A DNA stretch of 64,000 bases from Rhizobacter sp. Root1238 (GTDB lineage Bacteria > Pseudomonadota > Gammaproteobacteria > Burkholderiales > Burkholderiaceae_C): contig NZ_LMDM01000002.1 in NCBI RefSeq assembly GCF_001425825.1, positions 166,833-230,832 of the forward strand, read 5' to 3'. The notes under the pieces were generated by a model that worked only from the letters and a program-made list of their open reading frames with translations, did no database searches and was not told where the DNA came from. The translations under genes were made by a program, and so were the position numbers. Below, one piece after another: positions 44,247 through 54,590 of the stretch (positions within the stretch are counted from its first letter, which is position 1; every line of letters starts with the position of its first letter).

Positions 44247-45107
44247 ATGCTGACGCTGCTGTTCGACGGCATCGCCTACGGGATGCTGCTCTTCGTGCTG
44301 GCCGTCGGGCTGGCGGTCACGCTCGGGCTGATGAACTTCGTCAACCTGGCGCATGGCGCGTTCGCGATGGCCGGCGGCTACGTCACCGTGCTGCTGATGA
44401 ACCGCCTCGGCGTGCCCTTCCTCGCGACGCTGCCGGCCGCCTTCCTGCTGACTGCGCTGGCCGGCGCGCTGCTCGAACGCACGCTGTACCGGCCGATGTA
44501 CGCGAAGCCGCACCTCGACCAGGTGCTGTTCTCGATCGGGCTGGTGTTCATGGCGGTGACCGCGGTCGACTGGGCCATCGGTTCGCAGCAGATGATGATC
44601 CAGGTGCCGCCCTGGCTGCAGGGCCGCTTCGATCTCGCCGCGGTCGGCATCGGCAAGTACCGGCTGTTCGTCATCGTGCTGTGCGGGCTGCTCGCGATCG
44701 GGCTGCAGGCGGTGCTGACGCGCACGCGCTTCGGCAGCCGGCTGCGCGCCGCGGTCGACGACCCGCGCGTCGCGCAGGGCCTGGGCATCGACACCGGCCG
44801 GGTGTTCCTGCTGACCTTCGCGGTCGGTTCCGGGCTGGCCGGTCTCGGCGGGGCGCTCGGTGCCGAGGTGGTCGGGCTCGACCCGGCCTTCCCGCTGAAG
44901 TTCATGGTCTATTTCCTGATCGTCGTCTCGGTCGGCGGGACGACGACCATCACCGGCCCGCTGCTGGCCGCGCTGCTGCTCGGCATCGCCGACGTGTTCG
45001 GCAAGTACCACGTGCCCAAGCTCGGCGCCTTCATCGTCTACACGCTGATGATCGTGATCCTGACGCTGCGCCCGCAAGGCCTGTTCGGGCGGGGCGCGAC
45101 CCGATGA
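44247..45107 (+). CDS. livH: Third Liv transporter permease, LivH type
   Basis: A 286-residue permease. The family motif VTLGLMNFVNLAHGAFAMAGGYVT is at residues 27-50 and the C-terminus has IADVFGKYHVPKLGAFIVYTLMIVILTLRPQGLFGR. It overlaps livM by four bases (ATGA). Confidence 0.93.
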   Translation: MLTLLFDGIAYGMLLFVLAVGLAVTLGLMNFVNLAHGAFAMAGGYVTVLLMNRLGVPFLATLPAAFLLTALAGALLERTLYRPMYAKPHLDQVLFSIGLVFMAVTAVDWAIGSQQMMIQVPPWLQGRFDLAAVGIGKYRLFVIVLCGLLAIGLQAVLTRTRFGSRLRAAVDDPRVAQGLGIDTGRVFLLTFAVGSGLAGLGGALGAEVVGLDPAFPLKFMVYFLIVVSVGGTTTITGPLLAALLLGIADVFGKYHVPKLGAFIVYTLMIVILTLRPQGLFGRGATR

Positions 45108-46075
45108 GCGTGCGCGACGGGGTGCGCGGTTCGCTGGCGGCGGCCTCGGCGTGGCGCTGGTGGGAGTTCGCGCTCGGCGCGGTGGCGCTTGGCTCCTGCG
45201 TGCTGGCTGGCGAGCATGCGCTGCTGCTGAACGAGATCGCGATCCTCGGGCTGTTCGCGATGTCGCTCGACCTGGTGCTGGGCTATGCCGGCGTCGTGTC
45301 GCTCGGCCATGCGGCGTACTTCGGCTTCGGGGCCTACGCCGCGGCGCTGTTCGCGAAGCACGTGATGCCGGATCCGCTGGTCGGCCTCGCGGTGGCGGTC
45401 GCCGCGTCGGCGCTTCTCGGAGCGCTCGGCAGCCTGCTGATCCTGCGCGGCTCCGACCTGACGCGGCTGATGGTGACGCTCGGCGTCGCGTCGGTGCTGT
45501 ACGAGCTCGCGAACAAGCTGGACGGGCTGACCGGCGGCACCGACGGGCTGCAGGGCGTCGTGATGGGACCGCTGCTCGGCCGTTTCGAGTTCGACCTGTA
45601 CGGCCGCACCGCGTATGCCTACAGCCTTGCGGTGCTGGCGATCGCGCTGCTGCTCGCGCGGCGCGTCGTGCACTCGCCGTTCGGCGTCTCGCTGAAGGCC
45701 TTGCGCGACAACCGGCTGCGCGCCACCAGCATCGGACTGTCGGTGCCGGCGCGGCTGGTCGCGGTCTACACCTTCGCCGCGGCACTGGCCGGCGCGGCCG
45801 GTGCGCTGCTCGCGCAGACCAGCGGCTTCGCATCGCTGGACGTGCTCGACTTCCACCGCAGCGCCGACGTGCTGCTGGTGCTGGTGATCGGCGGCACCGG
45901 CTACCTGTACGGCGGCATCTTCGGCGCGATCGCGTTCAAGCTGCTGCACGACCTCATCTCGGCCTGGACGCCGCAGTACTGGCTGTTCTGGCTCGGCCTG
46001 TTCCTCGTCGTGCTGATGCTCGTCGGCCGCGACCGTTTCATCCGCCCGTGGACCTGGTTCGGGCGCAAGACATGA
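45104..46075 (+). CDS. livM: Third Liv transporter permease, LivM type
   Basis: A 323-residue permease with eight to ten spans. The LivM motif LVLGYAGVVSLGHAAYFGFGAYAAAL and the C-terminal LVIGGTGYLYGGIFGAIAFKLLHD are clear. It overlaps livG by four bases. Confidence 0.93.
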   Translation: MSVRDGVRGSLAAASAWRWWEFALGAVALGSCVLAGEHALLLNEIAILGLFAMSLDLVLGYAGVVSLGHAAYFGFGAYAAALFAKHVMPDPLVGLAVAVAASALLGALGSLLILRGSDLTRLMVTLGVASVLYELANKLDGLTGGTDGLQGVVMGPLLGRFEFDLYGRTAYAYSLAVLAIALLLARRVVHSPFGVSLKALRDNRLRATSIGLSVPARLVAVYTFAAALAGAAGALLAQTSGFASLDVLDFHRSADVLLVLVIGGTGYLYGGIFGAIAFKLLHDLISAWTPQYWLFWLGLFLVVLMLVGRDRFIRPWTWFGRKT

Positions 46076-46830
46076 CGGCCGTGCTGCAGACTCAGGGCCT
46101 GGTGAAGCGCTTCGGCGGCATCGCCGCGACACAGGACGTCTCGCTGACGATCGAACGGGGCGCGCGCCACGCACTGATCGGCCCGAACGGCGCCGGCAAG
46201 ACGACGCTGATCAACCTGCTGACCGGCGTGCTCGTGCCGAGCGCCGGCCGCATCCTGCTCGACGGGCAGGACATCACCCGCCTCGCGCCACACCAGCGCG
46301 TGCGCCGCGGCCTGGTGCGCACCTTCCAGATCAACCAGCTGTGGAACGAGCTGACGCCGCTGCAGTCGCTGGCGCTGGCGGTGTCGGCCCAGCGCGGTGC
46401 CGCGGCGCGCTGGTGGCAGCCGCTCGGCCGGGCCGATGGCGTGGCCGAGGCCTGCGAGACGCTGTTGACGCAATTCCGGCTCGACGACGTGATGGACCGC
46501 CAGGTCGCGGTGCTGCCGTACGGCAAGCGCCGGCTGCTGGAGATCGCGATCGCGCTCGCCTGCAAGCCGCGCGTGCTGTTGCTCGACGAGCCGGTGGCCG
46601 GCGTGCCCGCAGGCGAGCGGCAGGAGATCTTCGACACCATCAACGCGCTGCCGGCCGATGTCTCCATCCTGCTGATCGAGCACGACATGGACCTGGTCTT
46701 CAACTTCGCGCGGCGCGTCTCGGTGCTGGTCAGCGGCGCGCTGTTCGCCGAGGGCGACGTGCAGGGCATCTCGAACGACCCGCGGGTCAAGGCGGTGTAC
46801 CTCGGCCATGGAGACGCTGTCGATGGCTGA
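46072..46830 (+). CDS. livG: Third Liv transporter ATPase, LivG type
   Basis: A 252-residue ABC ATPase. Walker A GPNGAGKTT, signature region LPYGKRRLLEIAIAL, Walker B VLLLDEPVAGV, switch LLIEHDMDLVF. The signature has Y-G-K in place of S-G-G, as often in LivG-type proteins that transport aromatic acids or amides. Overlaps its neighbours. Confidence 0.92.
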   Translation: MTAVLQTQGLVKRFGGIAATQDVSLTIERGARHALIGPNGAGKTTLINLLTGVLVPSAGRILLDGQDITRLAPHQRVRRGLVRTFQINQLWNELTPLQSLALAVSAQRGAAARWWQPLGRADGVAEACETLLTQFRLDDVMDRQVAVLPYGKRRLLEIAIALACKPRVLLLDEPVAGVPAGERQEIFDTINALPADVSILLIEHDMDLVFNFARRVSVLVSGALFAEGDVQGISNDPRVKAVYLGHGDAVDG

Positions 46831-47521
46831 GCTGCTGCGCGTCGAGGGCCTGCGCGCCGGCTACGGCGAGGCGGTGGTGGTGCAGGGCGTCGATTTCGAG
46901 CTCGACGCCGGCCGCTCGCTCGCGCTGCTGGGCCGCAACGGCACCGGCAAGACCACGCTGCTGAACACGCTGGTCGGCGTGACGCGCCGCCATGCCGGCC
47001 GCATCGTGCTGGCCGGGCAGGACATCACGTCGATGCCGCCGTACCGGCGCGCCGCGGCCGGCATCGGCTGGGTGCCGCAGGAGCGCAACATCTTCAAGTC
47101 GCTGACGGTCGACGAGAACCTGGGCGCGGTCGCGCGGCCCGGCCCGTGGACGCTGGCGCGTGCCTACGAGATGTTCCCGCGGCTGGCCGAGCGGCGCGCC
47201 AACCTGGGCCACCAGCTGTCGGGCGGCGAGCAGCAGATGCTCGCGGTCGCGCGGGCGCTGGTGCTGAACCCGAAGCTGCTGCTGCTCGACGAACCGCTCG
47301 AAGGGCTGGCGCCGATCATCGTCGACGAGCTGCTGCGCTCGATCGCGCGCGTGGTGCGCGACGAAGGGCTGTCGGCCATCATCGTCGAGCAGAACCCGCG
47401 GATGATCCTGCCGATCACGCAGCAGGCGATCGTGCTCGACCGCGGCGCGGTGGTGCATCGCGGCGAGAGTGCCGCGTTGCTGGCCGACCCGCAGCAACTG
47501 GAGCGCTGGCTGGCCCCGTAG
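46823..47521 (+). CDS. livF: Third Liv transporter ATPase, LivF type
   Basis: A 232-residue ABC ATPase. Walker A GRNGTGKTT, signature LSGGEQQMLAVARAL, Walker B LLLLDEPLEGLAP, switch IIVEQNPR. I chose ATG 46823 (MAELLRVEG) because GGAG lies nine bases upstream; the in-frame ATG 46808 would overlap livG further. It ends the operon. Confidence 0.92.
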   Translation: MAELLRVEGLRAGYGEAVVVQGVDFELDAGRSLALLGRNGTGKTTLLNTLVGVTRRHAGRIVLAGQDITSMPPYRRAAAGIGWVPQERNIFKSLTVDENLGAVARPGPWTLARAYEMFPRLAERRANLGHQLSGGEQQMLAVARALVLNPKLLLLDEPLEGLAPIIVDELLRSIARVVRDEGLSAIIVEQNPRMILPITQQAIVLDRGAVVHRGESAALLADPQQLERWLAP

Positions 47522-47535
47522 GTTCATGTCGGGCG

Positions 47536-47584
47536 TCCCCCCGGGGGACCGGCTGGCGTACCCGCCGGACGAGGGGTCGTCATG
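47536..47584. repeat. Copy B of a diverged ~48-bp hairpin element
   Basis: It runs CCCCCCGGGGGACCGG, CTGGCGTAC, CCGCCGGACGAGGGGT and ends CGTCATG. Aligned with copy A (58073-58121) about 30 of 44 positions agree, with GGGGGA, GTAC, CGAGGGGT and GTCATG invariant and differences mainly in the arms. It lies in the 138-bp gap between livF and the AraC gene. Confidence 0.55.
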
Positions 47585-47658
47585 CAGCAACTCAGCAATC
47601 GAGGACGCGCGCCGCAGGGGCACGGCCTCTACAGTGGCGCGGCCCCTCACCGTCACCC

Positions 47659-48546
47659 ATGCGCCACCAGTCCGAACTCTCCTACCGCCGCCGCATCAAC
47701 CGCGTCGTCGCGCACGTGCACGCCCACCTGGCCTGCGATCTCGAAGGCGGCACGCTGGCCGACATCGCGGCGATGTCGCGCTTCCACTTCCACCGCGTGT
47801 TTTCGGCAATGACCGGCATGACGCCGGCGCAGTACGTGCTGCGCATGCGTCTGGCGGCCGCGGTCGAGGCGCTGCGCGGCGGCAGCGAGCCGGTCGGGCA
47901 GATCGCGCTCGATTGCGGCTTCGACGGCGGCACGAGCCTTGCCCGCGCGCTGCGGCGCGAGTTCGGCCTGTCGCCGAGCGCCGTGCGAGCGGCGCTGGTG
48001 GACCCGCGCCTGGCGCTGCCGGTGAGGGCATCCCCGCAACCCTCCCGGAGAAAGACGATGCTCGAACCGACCTTCCGCGACCTGCCCGAACGCCAGGTGC
48101 TGTGCGCCACCGAACGTGGCGCGATCGACAACGACATGAGCGCCGCCGCGCAGCGCGCCTTCGGCCGCCTGATCCCGGCCGTGCAGGCGCTCGGCCTCGC
48201 CGACCGGCAGACCGCGTGCCTCGCGATCTGCCCCGACGAGATCAAGGGCTTCGACGACCCCGACGCGCGCTTCATCGCCGCCATCGCATTCAGCGGCCCG
48301 GTGCCCGACCTGTCGCGCGTGGACCGCATCGACTGCCAGGCGATCCCCGCCGGCCGCTGGGCGGTGTTCCGCCACACCGGCCCGTACGACACGCTGTGGC
48401 AGACCTGGCGCGCGATCTACCGCGACTGGGTGCCGTCGGCATCGGCGGAATTGCGCGACGCAGCGCCCTTCGAGGACTACGTGAACGACCCCAGCCAGGT
48501 GCCGGCCGAAGCGCTGATCACCGACATCCACATCCCGGTGCGCTGA
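47659..48546 (+). CDS. AraC-type regulator with GyrI-like effector domain
   Basis: A 295-residue protein. The N-terminal 115 residues form an AraC-type pair of helix-turn-helix units (LADIAAMSRFHFHRVFSAMTGMTPAQYVLRMRLA; GQIALDCGFDGGTSLARALRREFGLSP). After a linker (SPQPSRRKTM) a GyrI/SOUL-like ligand domain covers 133-295 (CQAIPAGRWAVFRHTGPYDTLWQTW). This is the Rob/SbmC-related order, usual for sensors of toxic small molecules. It follows the third Liv operon by 138 bp. The start is ATG 47659. Confidence 0.92.
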   Translation: MRHQSELSYRRRINRVVAHVHAHLACDLEGGTLADIAAMSRFHFHRVFSAMTGMTPAQYVLRMRLAAAVEALRGGSEPVGQIALDCGFDGGTSLARALRREFGLSPSAVRAALVDPRLALPVRASPQPSRRKTMLEPTFRDLPERQVLCATERGAIDNDMSAAAQRAFGRLIPAVQALGLADRQTACLAICPDEIKGFDDPDARFIAAIAFSGPVPDLSRVDRIDCQAIPAGRWAVFRHTGPYDTLWQTWRAIYRDWVPSASAELRDAAPFEDYVNDPSQVPAEALITDIHIPVR

Positions 48547-48554
48547 CGCGCCGG

Positions 48555-50571
<2,017 letters not shown>

Positions 50572-50589
50572 CTCCACTGCTGCTCCGAT

Positions 50590-50717
50590 GTGCGCCAATC
50601 GCCCACGGTGGGCGATGTGTCGACGCGATCGGCGTCCGGGCCCTTGTGGTGCGAATCAATGTAGCCTACCTTCCGCGAATTGCGGCCGGCTTGCGCGCGC
50701 GTGGGCGATTGGCGTAC
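50590..50717. promoter_or_regulatory. Three-copy operator between the IclR regulator and pcaH
   Basis: A perfect palindrome ATCGCCCAC-G-GTGGGCGAT lies at 50598-50616, and a third copy GTGGGCGAT lies at 50701-50709. The outer copies are extended to 18 bases: GTGCGCCAATCGCCCACG (50590-50607) and CGTGGGCGATTGGCGTAC (50700-50717) are complementary at 17 of 18 positions. PcaU and PobR of Acinetobacter use three 10-bp repeats, two as palindrome and one direct. A further imperfect palindrome CCGCGAATTGCGG lies at 50673-50685. Confidence 0.65.
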
Positions 50718-50764
50718 CGGTCGATGGGCGGCCGGCGCACCGGCCTCGCAGCCAGGAGACATCG

Positions 50765-51457
50765 ATGCAGTTCGACGAGGTGGCACCGGGGGTGTACCCG
50801 AGCCTGATCCATCCGCCTTACCAGTCCACCCGCAGCCGCGGCCCGACGCAGCCGCCGTTGCGCGTGAAGGCTCCGGTGCCGGCGGGCGACGGCGTGCGCT
50901 TCTCGCCGGCGCTGGTCGGCCCGAAGGACCTCGACCTGACGAGCCACGGCAGCAGTGCGCCGCTGGGCGAGAAGATCATCGTCAGCGGCCGCGTGGTCGA
51001 CGAGGACGGCCGGCCGGTGCGGCGCTCGCTGCTGGAGGTGTGGCAGTGCAACGCCGCCGGCCGCTACTGGCACCCGAAGGACCAGCACGACGCGCCGCTC
51101 GACCCGAACTTCCACGGCGTCGGCAAGATGTTCACCGACGACGACGGCCGCTACCGCTTCGTCACGATCAAGCCGGGGCCGTACCCGTGGGGCAACCATG
51201 CGAAGGCCTGGCGGCCGGCGCACATCCACTTCTCGCTGTTCGGCAACGTGCTGGCGCAGCGGCTGGTGACGCAGATGTATTTCGCGAACGACCCGCTGTT
51301 CGCGTTCGACCCGATCTACCAGAGCATTCCGGATGAGGCGGCGCGGGCGCGCCTGGCCGCGCACCTCGACATGGACCACACCGATGGCGGCAACGCCCTC
51401 GGCTATGGGTTCGACATCGTGCTGCGCGGCCGCCACGCCACGCCGATGGGCCTGTGA
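50765..51457 (+). CDS. pcaH: Protocatechuate 3,4-dioxygenase beta chain
   Basis: A 230-residue subunit that carries the non-heme iron(III). The ligands Y101 (GRYWHP), Y140 (GPYPWGN), H153 and H155 (WRPAHIHFS) are present, seven positions below the Pseudomonas numbering, confirming an active enzyme. It splits protocatechuate to 3-carboxy-cis,cis-muconate. It overlaps the region of the alpha-chain start and is divergent from the IclR-pobA operon. Confidence 0.96.
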   Translation: MQFDEVAPGVYPSLIHPPYQSTRSRGPTQPPLRVKAPVPAGDGVRFSPALVGPKDLDLTSHGSSAPLGEKIIVSGRVVDEDGRPVRRSLLEVWQCNAAGRYWHPKDQHDAPLDPNFHGVGKMFTDDDGRYRFVTIKPGPYPWGNHAKAWRPAHIHFSLFGNVLAQRLVTQMYFANDPLFAFDPIYQSIPDEAARARLAAHLDMDHTDGGNALGYGFDIVLRGRHATPMGL

Positions 51458-51468
51458 GCGCCGACGCC

Positions 51469-51981
51469 ATGACGAACGACATCACCTCATCGCAGACCAT
51501 CGGCCCGTTCCCGCACGAGGGCTGGCGCTGGGCGGGCGAGCTGTCGCAGCAGGGGGCGGTGGGCGCGGGCCTGGTCACGATCGGCGGTGTGCTGCGCGAT
51601 GGGCAGGGGTTGCCGGTCAGCGACGGCTGGGTCGAGGCCTGGACGCCGGCGGCCGCGCCGGTCGAGCACGAGCGCCCGGTGCCGGGCTTTCGCCGTTGTG
51701 CGACCGGCGAGCAGGGCGAGTTCCGGCTGGAACTGACGGCCGCGTCGAGGCCCGGCGAACCGGTGGCCTGGATCACGCTGTTCGCGCGTGGCCTGCTGAA
51801 GCACCAGTTCTGCGCGGTGTTCCTCGCGGACGCGCCGGGCCTCGCGGACTCGGAGCTGCTGGCCCAGGTGCCGGCAGCGCGGCGCGACACGCTGATCGCG
51901 CAGCGCCAGGCCGATGGCAGCTACCGCTGGGACATCCACCTGCAAGGCGAGCGCGAGACGGTGTTCCTCGACTTCACGTAG
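51469..51981 (+). CDS. pcaG: Protocatechuate 3,4-dioxygenase alpha chain
   Basis: A 170-residue subunit that pairs with PcaH and shapes the active site. TSSQTIGPFPHEGW at the start and ITLFARGLLKHQFCAVFLAD in the middle are family features. It lacks iron ligands, as usual for alpha chains. ATG 51469 gives the common N-terminus; a GTG at 51454 overlapping the pcaH stop is possible and would add five residues. The stop is seven bases from the convergent oxidoreductase gene. Confidence 0.93.
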   Translation: MTNDITSSQTIGPFPHEGWRWAGELSQQGAVGAGLVTIGGVLRDGQGLPVSDGWVEAWTPAAAPVEHERPVPGFRRCATGEQGEFRLELTAASRPGEPVAWITLFARGLLKHQFCAVFLADAPGLADSELLAQVPAARRDTLIAQRQADGSYRWDIHLQGERETVFLDFT

Positions 51982-51987
51982 CCCGGA

Positions 51988-52980
51988 TCACACATTCGCC
52001 GCGCCGTGCGCGCCGGCCAGCAGCGCATCCATCGCGACCGCCTGCGCGATCGAATCGTCGAGCGTGATGCGCAGCGCCTCGTGGCCGTGCGCGGCCGCTT
52101 CGAAGTGCCGCACCATCAGCGCATACGGGTCGCAGGGCGCGAAGCGCTCGACGTGGTCGCCGATGCGCAGCACCGCTTCGACGTCCTTCCAGCCGAACGG
52201 CGTTTCCAGCCGCAGGATGCCGTCGCGCAGCAAGGCCTCGAACTGCGTGTGCGGCGGCAGCGAGAACGCGCAATCGAAATGGCCGGTGACGTCGCCGTGC
52301 ACGGTGTCGAAGCGCAGCATCGCGTGCGCCGCATGGTCGACGCGGCCGCCCTCGGCATCGGGCGGCGTCAGGCCGGCCGCGACGCCCGTCACCACCGGCT
52401 CGACGCCGGCCAGCCACCGCATCACGCTCAGCGGGTAGCAGCCCAGGTCGTACAGCGCGCCGCCGCCCATGCGCCGGCTCCAGCGCACGTCGGCCGGGTC
52501 GTGCAGCGTGTAGGTGAAGTGGCTGCGCATCCACTTCAGCGGCCCCCAGGCCTCGCCGTGCACCAGCGCCTGCGCCCGCGCGAGCTGCGGATGGAAGCGG
52601 TGCATGAAGGCCTCCATCACGGTGCGCTTCGCCGTGGCCGCGGCGGCCTTCATCTGCCGCGCTTCATCGGCGCTCAGCGCGAGCGGCTTCTCGCACAGCA
52701 CGTGTTTGCCGGCCTTCAGCGCGGCCAGTGTCAGCGGCAGGTGCGCATGGTTGGGCAGCGCGATGTAGACCGCGTCGATGTCGTCGCGCGCGAGCAGGGC
52801 CTCGTAGCCGGTCGCGTGCGGGATCTCGTGCGCCGCGGCGAAGGCGGCGCCGCGCACCGGGTCGCTGCAGCCGACCGCGACGATCGGGCTGCCGGTGCTC
52901 CGGAACGCCGGGACCAGTGCCGACGCGGCGATGCGCGCCGCGCCGATCAGGCCCCAGCGCAGGGTGGGTGGTGAGGTCAT
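51988..52980 (-). CDS. Gfo/Idh/MocA-family oxidoreductase
   Basis: A 330-residue NAD(P)-dependent dehydrogenase. Rossmann start LRWGLIGAARIA, the conserved VLCEKPLAL with the catalytic lysine, and HFTYTLHDPADVRWSRRMGGGALYDLGCYPLSVMRW match the family branch that includes trans-1,2-dihydrobenzene-diol dehydrogenase-like enzymes. The substrate is unknown. It overlaps the epimerase-like gene by four bases. Confidence 0.88.
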   Translation of the reverse strand: MTSPPTLRWGLIGAARIAASALVPAFRSTGSPIVAVGCSDPVRGAAFAAAHEIPHATGYEALLARDDIDAVYIALPNHAHLPLTLAALKAGKHVLCEKPLALSADEARQMKAAAATAKRTVMEAFMHRFHPQLARAQALVHGEAWGPLKWMRSHFTYTLHDPADVRWSRRMGGGALYDLGCYPLSVMRWLAGVEPVVTGVAAGLTPPDAEGGRVDHAAHAMLRFDTVHGDVTGHFDCAFSLPPHTQFEALLRDGILRLETPFGWKDVEAVLRIGDHVERFAPCDPYALMVRHFEAAAHGHEALRITLDDSIAQAVAMDALLAGAHGAANV

Positions 52981-53993
52981 GGTGGTGGTGTGAGCTGCGC
53001 CCATCGTGCCAGCAATTCCCGTTCTCGCTGCGGCGTCAGCTTGCCGTGGCGCCGCGGATCGTCCGCCGCGGGCAGGGGCTCGGCCAGGATGTCGGCGGCC
53101 GTCTCGCGCAGCGGTCGCGTCTGCAATCCCGCTGCCCGCGCCCGTGCGACGCTGACCGCGAGGAAGCCCTGCGAATCCGCATCGCTGGCCGGAATCCACA
53201 GCGGCAGCTCGCTCCAGGCCTGCACACCCTCGCCCCGGAGGAAGGCCTCGCCGACCCGCTGCGGCGTCGCCGGCGCCCGGCCGGCCTGCGTGGCCGCGGC
53301 GATGCAGGCGTCGATCACCTGCGGCCAGGTCGTCGGTGCGTCGACTGGTCCGGTCGCGTTGAAGTCGCCGCGCGTGCCGTCTTGCAGCAGCCGCAGCATC
53401 CACGCGGCAAGGTCTCGCACGTCGATCATCTGCAGCGGCGACGGCGCATCCGGGACCAGCATCGTGCCGCCTGCCGCCGCGCGCCACGGCCAGTGGCTGA
53501 ACCGCCCGGTCGGGTCGCCCGGCCCGACGATCAGCCCCGGGCGCACCACCAGCGCCCGCTCGCCCCACACGCGGCGCAGGGCCGCCTCGCAGGCCGCCTT
53601 CTGCGCGCCGTAGTTCGCGGTGCTGCGATCGTCCGGCGCCACGCCGTCGAACGATGCCAGCGGCGCCCGTTCGTCTTCACCCGGCGTGGCAAGCGAGGCG
53701 TAGGCTGACACGCTGGAGACGAACAGGTACTGCCCCGCATCGGCCAGCGCTTCGGCGCTGAGCCGCACGTCGCCCGGCAGGTAGCCGCAGGTGTCGACCA
53801 CCGCATCGAAGCGCCGGCCCTGCAGCCGGCCGAGGTCGTGCTGCCGGTCGCCGGCGAGGTGCTCGACCTCCGCCGGCCAGCGGCTGCGCGAGCGGCCGCG
53901 GTTGAACACCGTCACCGCATGCCCGGCCGCGTGTGCTGCGTCGACGACTGCCGCGCCGAGGAACACGCCACCGCCGAGCACCAGCAGCCTCAT
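52977..53993 (-). CDS. NAD-dependent epimerase/dehydratase family protein
   Basis: A 338-residue short-chain-dehydrogenase-type protein with GGGVFLGAAVVDAA as its nucleotide site and a SSVSAYAS region followed by YGAQKAACE, giving the Y-x-x-x-K pair. It differs from true epimerases in that the first glycine motif is GGGVFLG. The overlap with both neighbours (Lrp and oxidoreductase) suggests a common transcript. Function is not clear. Confidence 0.82.
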   Translation of the reverse strand: MRLLVLGGGVFLGAAVVDAAHAAGHAVTVFNRGRSRSRWPAEVEHLAGDRQHDLGRLQGRRFDAVVDTCGYLPGDVRLSAEALADAGQYLFVSSVSAYASLATPGEDERAPLASFDGVAPDDRSTANYGAQKAACEAALRRVWGERALVVRPGLIVGPGDPTGRFSHWPWRAAAGGTMLVPDAPSPLQMIDVRDLAAWMLRLLQDGTRGDFNATGPVDAPTTWPQVIDACIAAATQAGRAPATPQRVGEAFLRGEGVQAWSELPLWIPASDADSQGFLAVSVARARAAGLQTRPLRETAADILAEPLPAADDPRRHGKLTPQRERELLARWAQLTPPP

Positions 53994-54463
53994 GTCGACA
54001 CCGGCAACGGCGACGGCGCCTTCACTTCTTCCATGCAGATCATCGAGCGCACGTCATCGACGCCGGGCACCTGCATCAGCCGGTCGGTCAGGAACTGGCT
54101 CAGGCTCTTCAGGTCGTGGGCGACGACCTTCAGCAGGTAGTCGCTGTCGCCCGACACCGTGTGGCATTCGAGGATCTGCGGGAACGCGCGGATGTCGGCC
54201 TCGACCTCGCGCACGCGGCCGAACTGGCCGCCGTCGATGTTCAGGCTGACGTAGGCCATCACGCCCAGCCCGAGCGCCTGCGGCTCCACCTGCGCGCGGT
54301 AGCCGCGGATCACGCCGCGCTCTTCCAGCGCGCGCACGCGGCGGAAACACTGCGGTGCCGACAGGTGCACCTGGGCGGCCAACTCCACGTTGCTGGCGCG
54401 GCCATCGGCCTGCAAGGCTTCCAGAATCTTGCGGTCCAGGCCGTCAATCACTCCACTGTTCAT
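53990..54463 (-). CDS. Lrp/AsnC-family regulator
   Basis: A 157-residue regulator with an N-terminal helix-turn-helix (ILEALQADGRASNVELAAQVHLSAPQCFRRVRALEERGVIRGY) and a C-terminal RAM effector domain (ECHTVSGDSDYLLKVVAHD). It is divergent from ornithine aminotransferase with 127 bp in between, so it probably activates that gene in the presence of an amino acid such as ornithine. Confidence 0.92.
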   Translation of the reverse strand: MNSGVIDGLDRKILEALQADGRASNVELAAQVHLSAPQCFRRVRALEERGVIRGYRAQVEPQALGLGVMAYVSLNIDGGQFGRVREVEADIRAFPQILECHTVSGDSDYLLKVVAHDLKSLSQFLTDRLMQVPGVDDVRSMICMEEVKAPSPLPVST

Positions 54464-54590
54464 CGCAGCACCTTGTTGAATGCACGAATCGTGCGCCGCC
54501 GGCGGTTTGGATGCAAGTATTGGAAAGCAAATTTCGCGACCGTCTCTCTAGACTGTGAGCGTTCGCTATGCCCCCAGACCAGGAGTCGAC

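Noticed and set aside
47582-47812. Open frame of 76 codons starting at the ATG of the hairpin element copy B
   Set aside because: It runs out of frame into the AraC gene and its Ser/Thr/Ala-rich translation has no family pattern.
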